Positions 7,940-15,334 of a DNA stretch of 64,000 nucleotides are shown here, in pieces (within the stretch, counting starts at the first letter, position 1; every line of letters begins with the position of its first letter). This stretch comes from Haliotispira sp965263485. Its GTDB lineage: Bacteria; Spirochaetota; Spirochaetia; SP-2023. Under the pieces are notes generated by a model. It worked only from the letters and a program-made list of their open reading frames with translations, did no database searches and had not been told where the DNA came from. The position numbers were made by a program, and so were the translations under genes. Location of the stretch: contig CBDHHO010000004.1 in assembly GCA_965263485.1 (NCBI GenBank), forward strand, positions 1 to 64,000, written 5' to 3'.

Positions 7940-9870
7940 GGATTGGCTCCTGCCCAGTTACCGGTGTTTACCTGTATATTTCGGCTCTCGCTGGCTACTT
8001 TAGACACTCGCAGGCGCGTAGATTCGTCCATTTGGGCATCTAAATTAATCGTAACTTCAACAGGTTCCGGGGCTATATTCTGTGCCATGGGGGGCTCTGG
8101 CATAATACTGGCATCACTGCCAAACATCCCGCCGACCAAAGAGCCCAGCTTGTCGCCGATAAAGCCTCCCGCCATAGCACCCAAAACAGTGCCCACAACG
8201 GGCACTGGGATCAAGGTGCCCAATGCACCTCCGGCAATTGCCCCGATAGTTCCACCCGCAGTACCACCGACTGCCTTGCTCTTCTGCCTGCTGCTCAATT
8301 GGTCGTTACCCAGAGCCCTGGCAGCGTCTAAAACACCCAGCCCAACACCAAGAGCAGGCCCGCCGAAACGACCCAGCATCCGCCCGCCCCTTGCCAGCAT
8401 CCGCCCCGTCCCTGTAGTATTGAATAGCCGAACTCCCCGGCCAGCCATACCAAGGAATCCCTTGCGGCGGCTCAAAGCTGCTAGGTAACCTTTTTTTGTC
8501 AGCCCTTTCCCACCACCACTATTTGGCAATAGAGGGTTAGCACCCATACTAGCGGGCCAGTTGGTCACAAATACGGGCTGGGCACCGATGGCGGACACAG
8601 GAGATGAGGGCATCCCCGGCAGGCCCTTGCGCCCTCGGCTTAGTAAAGGACGTAAACTATTAAGCATCCCTACTACCGAACTGATACCTTTGGCAGCAAC
8701 TATAGCTCTCAATCCCCAAGCGATAGCCCTGAAAGCTGTTTGGATTTGTTCGGGTTTCAGCTCGTTAAGCTTATCTGCCAAGCGACCGATTGGTTCGGCC
8801 AGATTCGCATCAGCAAATTGTGCGAAACTGGTTTGTAAGCTTTGCATGTTAGCTGCAAAGGTTTGTGCATTAATTGCAGCGTCCTTTTGAATGGTATTCA
8901 TATCACCTGTATAGCTGTTAAATTTGTTAATCTGCTCTGTCCCATAACTGATTGCCCCACCTAAAAATTTAAATGCTTCTGAATCAGCCAATACCGTTCG
9001 GAGTTTACCTGAACTTTCTGTAGATTTTAGAGCGATTTCTGCAAGACCTTTCGTAAGAACATCAATGCTTTTAATTTTTCCGTTTGCATCCAGTACATCA
9101 AAATTAAAAGTTTTCTGGAGAGCCTTTTGTGTGGCAGGTTTGGCAACGCTTCTCATTAAAGCCATAAACGATGTAGCCGTTTGATCGGCATCGTTAATAC
9201 CTTTCTGAGCTACCTGCAAAGTAGCCCCTAATTTAATGATATCCTCTGCAGCCTTTCTACCTGTTGTTACTTGGTAATCTGACCACAACTTGCCCATTTT
9301 ATTACCTAAGTCTTTAAAAACAAACGATCCATTTTTACCCTGTTGAATCAACGTACCCAATATTCCTTGCATCTCCTCGGGCTTAAAACCGCTGGTTTGT
9401 AAATCTGCCGCAAAACTCCCCACATCCCTTCCCGCAGCGTCCGTAGCCTGTATTGTGCGGGCCAGCAATTCCATATTATCTTCTACAAATTGAATGTCCC
9501 CCGTTTTTTCAACAATCTTTTCGATACTCTCATATAGCGTATCCGTGCCGATTTTGATATCGGGCATATTCGCCACAGCAAAGATTTGCTTTTTTAACGC
9601 CTGTGCTTTTTCGGCAGTCATTCCGGCATTGGTTTGCAGGCGTGTTATTCGTTTATCCAGTTCGACAACGCCTTTGACAGCAGCCCCCAAACCTACAGTC
9701 ACCCCAAGGGTAGCCAGCGTCCCATTTAACTTCCCCAGCCCGGCATTCAGTCTGCCGATGGCCGCCTGTCCACTCTTCTGCAGGCGACCAAACTTCTGGC
9801 TGGCCCGGCCCAGCCCCGGAGAGAGCCGGTCGCGCAGAGACAAAAGCAAAGCCGCCGTCATATCAGCCAT
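7936..9870 (-). CDS. tail tape measure protein
   Basis: At 644 residues this is the largest tail protein here. It is alpha-helical at the N-terminus (MTAALLLSLRDRLSPGLGRASQKFGRLQKSGQAAIGRL) and contains the TP901-type core (TAEKAQALKKQIFAVANMP... GSFAADLQTSGFKPEEMQGILG). The C-terminus has a glycine-zipper membrane-like stretch (GTAGGTIGAIAGGALGTLIPVPVVG). It sets tail length and may form the ejection channel. Its start lies inside the gp41' reading frame, the normal layout for the tail-assembly-chaperone/tape-measure junction. Confidence 0.9.
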   Translation of the reverse strand: MADMTAALLLSLRDRLSPGLGRASQKFGRLQKSGQAAIGRLNAGLGKLNGTLATLGVTVGLGAAVKGVVELDKRITRLQTNAGMTAEKAQALKKQIFAVANMPDIKIGTDTLYESIEKIVEKTGDIQFVEDNMELLARTIQATDAAGRDVGSFAADLQTSGFKPEEMQGILGTLIQQGKNGSFVFKDLGNKMGKLWSDYQVTTGRKAAEDIIKLGATLQVAQKGINDADQTATSFMALMRSVAKPATQKALQKTFNFDVLDANGKIKSIDVLTKGLAEIALKSTESSGKLRTVLADSEAFKFLGGAISYGTEQINKFNSYTGDMNTIQKDAAINAQTFAANMQSLQTSFAQFADANLAEPIGRLADKLNELKPEQIQTAFRAIAWGLRAIVAAKGISSVVGMLNSLRPLLSRGRKGLPGMPSSPVSAIGAQPVFVTNWPASMGANPLLPNSGGGKGLTKKGYLAALSRRKGFLGMAGRGVRLFNTTGTGRMLARGGRMLGRFGGPALGVGLGVLDAARALGNDQLSSRQKSKAVGGTAGGTIGAIAGGALGTLIPVPVVGTVLGAMAGGFIGDKLGSLVGGMFGSDASIMPEPPMAQNIAPEPVEVTINLDAQMDESTRLRVSKVASESRNIQVNTGNWAGANP

Positions 9871-10063
9871 TTCCAGACCCCTTCAATTTGTTATACCTGT
9901 CCACAATCAAAGCGTGCCAGCGGCCCAGCTCCGCCAGGCGCATCCCCCGGCAATCTTCCAGACTCAGACCGCTAACCAGCAGCAAATCCGCTATAAGGCC
10001 CTGCGCTCTTCCCCGCCAGCGGGCGAGGATTCCGGCTCCCCCGGCGGCTCCGAGAGTTCCCCC
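9863..10063 (-). CDS. gp41' extension read by -1 frameshift
   Basis: In the -1 frame relative to gp41 an open frame without its own start runs from about 10063 to a TGA at 9863-9865, which lies inside the first codons of the tape measure gene. Its end reads ADLLLVSGLSLEDCRGMRL followed by AELGRWHALIVDRYNK, a typical GpE/gp41' tail-chaperone C-terminus. Two candidate -1 slip sequences in the zero frame are G-GGG-GAA (10063-10057) and G-GGG-GAG (10042-10036). It should be made as a gp41-gp41' fusion, as in most long-tailed phages. Confidence 0.75.
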   Translation of the reverse strand, partial: GGTLGAAGGAGILARWRGRAQGLIADLLLVSGLSLEDCRGMRLAELGRWHALIVDRYNKLKGSGNG

Positions 10064-10389
10064 GCCTGTTCGGAGATAAATGCCTGAGCCTCGGCCACTA
10101 CACTTTTAGCTGCCTCGTAACTGATACCCTGCTCCACCATCAGAGAGACAGGCAGCATCACCGCCCGGCAACGCCCGAAGTCCTCCACGCTCATGCGTTT
10201 GAGCAAAGCCTCCGGCTGGCCCGTAAGGGCTGCGAGCAAAGCCAGCTCTTCGCCGTAGCTGTTCGACTCATAGGCATCGGCCTTGAGCAGGTCGCCGACG
10301 GTGGGCTCGTGGAAGGACAGCTCGCACAGCTCTTCGCGCCCCCCGTCAAAGCTGATGGGCTTGCGCAATTCGATCTTTTCGATAGTCAT
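9991..10389 (-). CDS. tail assembly chaperone (Mu gp41-like)
   Basis: This 132-residue protein contains KIELRKPISFDGGREELCELSFHEPTVGDLLKADAY, the phage tail assembly chaperone (E/gp41) signature. It lies between the tube and tape-measure genes. The chaperone keeps the tape measure soluble while the tube polymerises. The C-terminus is low-complexity (Glu, Pro, Ser, Gly), where the -1 frameshift probably happens. See the entry at 9863. Confidence 0.85.
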   Translation of the reverse strand: MTIEKIELRKPISFDGGREELCELSFHEPTVGDLLKADAYESNSYGEELALLAALTGQPEALLKRMSVEDFGRCRAVMLPVSLMVEQGISYEAAKSVVAEAQAFISEQAGELSEPPGEPESSPAGGEERRAL

Positions 10390-10398
10390 AACGGTATC

Positions 10399-10746
10399 CT
10401 ACAGCGCAATACTGCGGGGCGCATGCACCTCAATGGTGAAGGTACCGTCCCCGATCTCGGTGGCCGCGATCACCCAGGCTCCCGGCAAGCTGTAAGAACG
10501 GCTGCCACAGCGCACCGTATAACTGTGCGGACTGGCATTCGCATACTCCTCCGGCCCGATAAAAGCCTGCACGTTCATGCTGAGTACCGCATGCTGCTGG
10601 CTCTCAGTGTAGCCCGTATTTGCCGACTTCTCGGCCTCTTTGGTCTCGCGGGTGGTCGAGCTGGGACGCAGGGTGCTGTCCCCCTTGCCCAGCGGAATGT
10701 TACCGAACTGCTCGCTGCTGACTTCTTTGACTTTTAATAGTTCCAT
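10399..10746 (-). CDS. phage tail tube protein (Mu gp40)
   Basis: This is a 115-residue tail tube protein. I chose the ATG at 10746 (MELLKVKEV) over a GTG three codons upstream because an AAGGAG Shine-Dalgarno lies about 8 nt before it and would touch the GTG. The segment STLRPSSTTRETKEAEKSANTGYTESQQHAVLSMNVQ matches the Mu tube family. It forms the inner tube inside the sheath. Confidence 0.85.
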   Translation of the reverse strand: MELLKVKEVSSEQFGNIPLGKGDSTLRPSSTTRETKEAEKSANTGYTESQQHAVLSMNVQAFIGPEEYANASPHSYTVRCGSRSYSLPGAWVIAATEIGDGTFTIEVHAPRSIAL

Positions 10747-10758
10747 TTGTCTCACTCC

Positions 10759-12228
10759 TTAGCGAAAGGCCAGAACGCCCGCGCCTTCCAGAAACTGCCC
10801 GATAATTCGGGGCTCGTGAATGTACTCCAGCCGGGTCTTGCTCGTCACCTCGACCTGAATGCTTTTCTTGTAGCCGTCCAGGTCTTCGGCCCAGACCAAG
10901 TCGCGGATAAAAACCTCACTGTACAAGCCCAACAGAAAACTGCGCCACTTTTCGGCATCCATCACTCGGGCTCCCGGCCCGTAGTCTCCCGGAACCTGCG
11001 CCAGCTTCCACTGGCCGAATCGCTTGCGGGCCTCCAGATTGATCCGCGTGCGGATGGCACTCACCGTCTCGACCACCTGCACGTCCAGGTAGGCCGTGTC
11101 CCGCGCCCCCTCTGTGGTCTCGTTGTAACTGCTCACCAACCGCTCCACCTGTACCGCCCCGCTGTCGGTTACGGTATAGCTGGCAATCCCGGCCCGCAGC
11201 ATGGCCTCGCGCTCGGTACCGTTGTATTCCTGCGCCCGCAGGCCCGGCAGAGCGACATCCAACGTATTGGCCCCCGGATCCTGACTCAGCACCGCACTGG
11301 CATTAGCGGCCCAGACACCGGCCCAGAACGCGGCCTCCTGTTCCGATTGGCCATGCGGCAGCAGCACGATGTGTGGGCTGTTGATGCGCCCGGCCACTTC
11401 GACCATGCTGCCGCCCTGCGCTTCGTCCCCGACAATGCCGCTGAGCGGCAGGAAGAGGCGCCCATCCGCCTGCTGAGCGGGCGCGTAGCGCAACTCCAGC
11501 TCCTCCTCCCAGACCGATAGATTGCCGCTGTCGTTGATGCTGCTGGCCAGGTAGTGCCACTTGCGCGGATTGGCCCGCAGAGCCGTCCGCAGGCCGGCAG
11601 GCGTAACTGTTCCGCTGCCCGCCGTGGGATTGACAAGGTCTCCCAGCGTCACCCCGGCGGCATCCTTTACCCCATCCGGCACGGACAGAACCAGCCTGCT
11701 GTACTCCCCTTTGACTTTTGCCGTCAAAGTAACCTTGCCTGCGCCCGCCGCAGTGCTGGCCTCTACATTCAAGTCCTGCAGGGCGTTGACTGCGGCCACA
11801 AGCTTGGCGCAAACGGTATCAGCAGCATCTCCGGGGGCTATCCCCACCTGGAACAGCTTGCCGTTGAGCTTCCGGGCAATCGTACCGGCCCCGGCTGTAC
11901 CCACGGTAATGGGCAACTCCCACACCGCAGCAACTCCTCCACTGGGCTGAGCCAGCGGCAGGCCCCAGCACTGCACCAGTGTATTGCGCGCCAGAAATGC
12001 GATGCACTCCGCAGCCAGCGGGCTGCCCTCGCCGAACAAATCCCTGGCCCGCTGCGCACTGCTGACTTGCACCGCCGTTCCGGGTGTGGCCGTGCCAGTG
12101 CTCGCCATAATATCCACCGCCAGAAAGGTTTTAACCTCGCCGACCGACCCGGCTCCGCTGCTGTCTACGAACTGCCGCTGCCCCGGTCTCAGCTGTTCGG
12201 GTAGTTTATCTAATGGTACTAACCCCAT
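10759..12228 (-). CDS. contractile tail sheath protein (Mu gpL/gp39)
   Basis: This 489-residue tail sheath protein is full length for the Mu L family. Typical stretches are VSSAQRARDLFGEGSPLAAECIAFL near the N-terminus and the C-terminal ARKRFGQWKLAQVPGDYGPGARVMDAEKWRSFLLGLYSEVFIRDLVWAEDLDGYKKSIQVE. Its presence shows that the particle is a contractile one. An AAGGAG sits 6 nt before the start. Confidence 0.94.
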   Translation of the reverse strand: MGLVPLDKLPEQLRPGQRQFVDSSGAGSVGEVKTFLAVDIMASTGTATPGTAVQVSSAQRARDLFGEGSPLAAECIAFLARNTLVQCWGLPLAQPSGGVAAVWELPITVGTAGAGTIARKLNGKLFQVGIAPGDAADTVCAKLVAAVNALQDLNVEASTAAGAGKVTLTAKVKGEYSRLVLSVPDGVKDAAGVTLGDLVNPTAGSGTVTPAGLRTALRANPRKWHYLASSINDSGNLSVWEEELELRYAPAQQADGRLFLPLSGIVGDEAQGGSMVEVAGRINSPHIVLLPHGQSEQEAAFWAGVWAANASAVLSQDPGANTLDVALPGLRAQEYNGTEREAMLRAGIASYTVTDSGAVQVERLVSSYNETTEGARDTAYLDVQVVETVSAIRTRINLEARKRFGQWKLAQVPGDYGPGARVMDAEKWRSFLLGLYSEVFIRDLVWAEDLDGYKKSIQVEVTSKTRLEYIHEPRIIGQFLEGAGVLAFR

Positions 12229-12230
12229 AT

Positions 12231-12770
12231 CTAACTCCTTAATCTTGTTTCTTCGTCTACCAGAGGCCCGCTGCCCCCGGCCTCTAAAAACTCACCCAAT
12301 TCACTCAAGCTCACTAATTGCCCGATTGCTGCGCCGTCCGGGATAATTGCACTGGCCCGCAGTTCCAAAGTGTAACTCACGCCCCACAAACTTAATCCGC
12401 GCTGCGGCAGGCTCAGGTTGTCGGCACTGATACTTTTGGGGGGCTCCATTAGCTCAGGTGCAGTGAAACGCCGCAGGCTGGCCACCAGCGCACTGATTAG
12501 GTCCACAGCCAGCAGCCCGGCAGCATCGCCCGAGGGGGTACTGTACGGCAGCACACTCAGCAGCCTCAGACTCTGAACGTTGTCGCCGAAATCGTAGCTC
12601 ATTCGCGAGAGGCTGGTAACAATACACAGGTCCTGATTGACCTGCTTCAGCAACTCCTCGCTGCGCATGGGCCGCACTTGCAAAGTGTTCCTGATACGCG
12701 GATCCAGGGTGCCCAGATCACCTTGCAAGTGCTGTGCTAAAGCCTCTAAAACCGTACTCAGTCTAGCCAC
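12231..12770 (-). CDS. Mu gp37-like protein (DUF1834)
   Basis: This 179-residue protein lies just upstream of the sheath gene, as gp37 does in Mu. It contains the family-like segments CIVTSLSRMSYDFGDNVQSLRLLSVLPYST and DLISALVASLRRFTAPELM, followed by LSLWGVSYTLELRA. It is probably a tail-terminator or head-tail joining protein. It starts 8 bp inside the preceding short gene. Confidence 0.75.
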   Translation of the reverse strand: MARLSTVLEALAQHLQGDLGTLDPRIRNTLQVRPMRSEELLKQVNQDLCIVTSLSRMSYDFGDNVQSLRLLSVLPYSTPSGDAAGLLAVDLISALVASLRRFTAPELMEPPKSISADNLSLPQRGLSLWGVSYTLELRASAIIPDGAAIGQLVSLSELGEFLEAGGSGPLVDEETRLRS

Positions 12771-12963
12771 GAATCAAGCCCTCCATAAAATCATCCACAA
12801 TCTCCAGCAAAGCTTCCTGATTGTCATCGCTCAAGCCCACAAAAGGCCGCCCGAGGCTTTTGTCCTCTCTGGCCTCCCCGTCAAAGTAGCCTGCGTATTC
12901 CATACTGGAACCAGCTCGCACGGCGTAATTGCCCTGAAATCGATACTCCAAACTTTGCAACAT
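12763..12963 (-). CDS. C-terminal piece of a virion-morphogenesis (gpG-like) protein
   Basis: This 66-residue protein contains EYAGYFDGEAREDKSLGRPFVGLSDDNQEALLEIVDDFM. This is the 'Y...hq.G.....i.aRPflGls..d...i..i' ending of the phage virion morphogenesis/tail completion family (Mu G, P2 S), normally about 150 residues. Only the last third is present, starting with an ATG at 12963 preceded by AGAGGG. I read it as the right-hand scar of a deletion that removed the head genes. It may or may not still be translated. Confidence 0.6.
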   Translation of the reverse strand: MLQSLEYRFQGNYAVRAGSSMEYAGYFDGEAREDKSLGRPFVGLSDDNQEALLEIVDDFMEGLIRG

Positions 12964-12971
12964 ATGGCCCT

Positions 12972-13389
12972 CTAAAATACCAAGCCCCTGTCCGGGATTG
13001 CGTCCCTTTTTCTCCCGCCATTCAGCGAATAAATCTTTGCGTCTGCCGGATCGACAAACTTGCCCCAGGAGCCATTCTGTGTATACATCCAGCCCTCCGG
13101 AAAGCCTTCTGCAGGCTGCGGAAGCTCATCCTCTGGTGCCGACCCAGAATCCCCCTCAACACTCTCGCCGGGCTCCCGCAGTTCTACCCACGGGTCCGCA
13201 TCCAAGCGTTCCAGAGATTCCTCGTCGACCTCGTACTTTGCCCATCTTTTACCAAAGACCAGGCCGCAACGCCGGTATGTCTCATGCTCACTTTTATGGC
13301 GAGCTTCAATGCTGCACAGTACCAGGCAGGCTGCCGTCCTGCTGGACGTTGATTTCGATCTGAAAGGGCCAGTGCTTCGTCTGCTTCAT
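12972..13389 (-). pseudogene. HI1506/gp35-like gene, frameshifted
   Basis: Two frames together make one Mu-like 'HI1506' protein. An ATG at 13389 opens MKQTKHWPFQIEINVQQDG and stops at a TGA near 13307. In the +1 frame the sequence continues EARHKSEHETYRRCGLVFGKRWAKYEV and then LDADPWVELRE, the family pattern 'FRRaG..f......d.....l..L..Dp.l.v'. The tail of this frame ends at 12972 in a Pro/Gly/Trp-rich extension. The single-base shift lies around 13300-13310. Either the gene is dead or only the second part is translated. It is the first gene of the tail operon. Confidence 0.6.
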
Positions 13390-13395
13390 GGCCTC

Positions 13396-13441
13396 AGTCT
13401 GCTGTTTTATTGAGCTGGAATCCGTAGGAAACTTTTCCTAC
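13396..13441 (-). promoter_or_regulatory. Mor-type dyad and tail-operon promoter
   Basis: A perfect inverted repeat, GTAGGAA-AAGT-TTCCTAC, lies at 13441-13424 (minus strand), overlapping the stop codon of the mor gene. A weak -10 (CAGACT, 13401-13396) is spaced as in the two plus-strand copies. A start 43.5 nt from the dyad centre would fall on the A of the ATG at 13389, so the first message may be leaderless. No -35 box is seen, as expected for a promoter that depends on Mor. Confidence 0.6.
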
Positions 13442-13872
13442 TTGAACAGCTCCCTTTGCCATCGCTCCGAGCGCAATTTTAACGCGTAATTATATAGTGC
13501 GTTGATACTCCTGCCCGATAAGCGGTAGGTTTGTGCCAAACTGATGGTGGAGACCGCATCCTCTTTTGCTCGCAAAATTTCAAAGGCTACGTCGCTGCGG
13601 AATGCGCTGATCTCTTTGGGAATGTAACAGTGAGAGCCGCCGAAGCGGGAAAGTACCTCTTTCAGGTAGTACAGCCCATAGTCGCCGAGTGTCTCTTCAA
13701 AGACCTCGATAAAGGCAGAGCAGACCTCCGTTGCGCTGATGACGCAGGGCATATAAATATCACAGCCCCCGAGTTTGCGGCACAGCTTGCGGCACAAAAC
13801 CCGGAGGCTGTGCGCCGGAACACCGCTCAGCTCCAGTATCGCCATCAGCTGGAGCAGGCTCTCGTTGCGCAT
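13438..13872 (-). CDS. Mor-family middle/late transcription activator
   Basis: This is a 144-residue protein of the Mu Mor/C family. The start is the ATG overlapping the gp16 stop (TGATG). Residues about 60 to 95 (EVFEETLGDYGLYYLKEVLSRFGGSHCYIPKE) match the Mor dimerisation core and its strand-linker. The C-terminal AQTYRLSGRSINALYNYALKL is the helix-turn-helix that reads the dyad. It closes the early operon and is followed at once by a dyad of the expected kind, so it probably activates the tail operon next door and the two matching plus-strand promoters. Confidence 0.88.
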   Translation of the reverse strand: MRNESLLQLMAILELSGVPAHSLRVLCRKLCRKLGGCDIYMPCVISATEVCSAFIEVFEETLGDYGLYYLKEVLSRFGGSHCYIPKEISAFRSDVAFEILRAKEDAVSTISLAQTYRLSGRSINALYNYALKLRSERWQRELFK

Positions 13873-14261
13873 CAGAACTTCTCCAGAGCCTTGATCACCT
13901 GCGAGGCCAGGTTGCGGGGCAGCCACTCCAGCCGGTCGATGTGCCAGCACTTGGCCACCCAGCGGCGCAGGCTCTCATCCCCTTTGTCGCGGCTTTTCTG
14001 AGACCACAGCACCCGGATGAACTTCAATTGTTTGGAGGTGATCATGCCCGGCGCGGCAGCTGGCTGGGAGCGGTTTTCCGGGCGCAATGCTCTGGCCAGC
14101 AAGCGCAGCTCGGTGAGCCGCAGCTCCCCGGCACTCTCATAGCCGTACTTGCTGTGCCCGGCCACCATAGAGCGATAGTCCGCTTCCCCCAGCCCCTTTG
14201 CGTTGATGTGCACCTGCGCCAGCAGCCGCTTGCGTTCGGCTTGCTGCTGCTCGTTAAGCAT
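13872..14261 (-). CDS. Mu gp16-like protein (DUF1018)
   Basis: This is a 129-residue protein of the DUF1018/gp16 family: RLLAQVHINAKGLGEADYRSMVAGHSKYGYESAGEL, then PGMITSKQLKFIRVLWSQKSRD and a C-terminal WHIDRLEWLP. The ATG at 14261 overlaps the preceding stop and follows AAGGAGG. In Mu-like phages it lies in the semi-essential early region just before mor, as here. The biochemical role is unknown. Confidence 0.85.
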   Translation of the reverse strand: MLNEQQQAERKRLLAQVHINAKGLGEADYRSMVAGHSKYGYESAGELRLTELRLLARALRPENRSQPAAAPGMITSKQLKFIRVLWSQKSRDKGDESLRRWVAKCWHIDRLEWLPRNLASQVIKALEKF

Positions 14262-14475
14262 AGCTGGCCTCCTTCTCGCCAGCCCAGTCGCCAGAAACCG
14301 CTTTCTGTTCTCTGGCAAAGTCAAAACTGATGGCCCCAAACCACGCCGCCTTGCTGCCGGTAGGCGAGACTACAGAAAAGGCCCATGCCAGATTCGTGAT
14401 GGTGGCCACCAGGCTGGATATCAAAAGGCCCCAGAGCAGGGCTCGGATCAGGGAGTCTTTGATTCGTTCAAACAT
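14254..14475 (-). CDS. small early membrane protein
   Basis: This is a 73-residue protein starting at the ATG one base after the MuB stop. Residues 6 to 33 (KDSLIRALLWGLLISSLVATITNLAWAFSVV) form one or two membrane helices. The C-terminus is soluble and charged. I do not recognise a family. The position between MuB and gp16 suggests a host-takeover or exclusion function, by inference only. Confidence 0.6.
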   Translation of the reverse strand: MFERIKDSLIRALLWGLLISSLVATITNLAWAFSVVSPTGSKAAWFGAISFDFAREQKAVSGDWAGEKEASYA

Positions 14476-14476
14476 C

Positions 14477-15334
14477 TCAGACCCCCGCCACCAGGTCGGC
14501 GTAGACCTTTGTCTCTCCATTTCGCAATGCCAGGCGCAGCACATCGCTCACCAACCGGTTGACCCGCAGCGGATAGGCTTCGCTCACCAGATGCTTGCCC
14601 TGCTGGGAGACCAGCCGCCCGAACAAAGCTTCGTACGCCCCCTCATCAAAGATCCGGGAGACCTGCGCCCCGATGCGCTCCAGTTTCAGCCCCAGGTATT
14701 CTTTCAGCTCCCCGGCATTTTGCAGTGCCCGCACCTCCAGTACTTCCAGACGCTGGATCACTTCACGCGCATCCCAGTTGCTCGACAAATCCAGCATGGT
14801 CTGCAGTTCGTTCTGCCCCACCAGCAATATCGCCAGCAGCTTGTCGTAGCCGTATTCCATTTCCCAGAAACGTTTCAGGTATTTCAGGGTCTGGCGCGAG
14901 AGGTCGTGGGCTTCCTCGATCAGCAGCACGTGGTGGTTGCCCGCTTTCTTGCTTTCGATGAGCAGCCGCTCCACCTGCCGGGCCTGCGCCTCCAGCGACC
15001 GCCTGTGCCCCTCGGCACAGCCCAGATCATCGAGTATCGCCGCACAGATGCTGCTGGCCGTCAGGCGGCTCTTGTCAAAGGTGCGGGGCATAATCACTTT
15101 CACTCTGGTACCGTCAGCCTGCAAACGGCTCATCGCCAGCCGCCGCAGCGTGGACTTGCCCGCCCCCACTTCCCCCACCAGGGCCACCATGCCCCCCAGC
15201 TTCATGGTCTGCTGCATGTAGTCGGGCAGATAGCGGTTTTCCTGCGTCAGCAAAATATCCTTGTCCGCCCGGATATCCCCCTCAAAGGGGTTTTGTTTTA
15301 GCTGGAAGTGCTCCAGTACCGTCTTTGCAATCAT
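14477..15334 (-). CDS. MuB-like transposition AAA+ ATPase
   Basis: This 285-residue ATPase is of the ExeA/TniB/MuB class. Walker A is GEVGAGKS at residues 54-61 and Walker B is HVLLIEEAHD at about 135-143, with sensor-like LLVGQNEL at about 166. The N-terminal FQLKQNPFEGDI is typical of phage-type TniB/ExeA proteins rather than canonical Mu B with its HTH. It would select target DNA and stimulate the transposase. It overlaps the transposase stop by 4 bp (ATGA). Confidence 0.88.
   Translation of the reverse strand: MIAKTVLEHFQLKQNPFEGDIRADKDILLTQENRYLPDYMQQTMKLGGMVALVGEVGAGKSTLRRLAMSRLQADGTRVKVIMPRTFDKSRLTASSICAAILDDLGCAEGHRRSLEAQARQVERLLIESKKAGNHHVLLIEEAHDLSRQTLKYLKRFWEMEYGYDKLLAILLVGQNELQTMLDLSSNWDAREVIQRLEVLEVRALQNAGELKEYLGLKLERIGAQVSRIFDEGAYEALFGRLVSQQGKHLVSEAYPLRVNRLVSDVLRLALRNGETKVYADLVAGV

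Noticed and set aside
10747..11520. Long plus-strand frame opposite the tail sheath gene
   Set aside because: It is a shadow of a clearly coding minus-strand gene in GC-rich DNA. The same applies to the other long antisense frames in the window.
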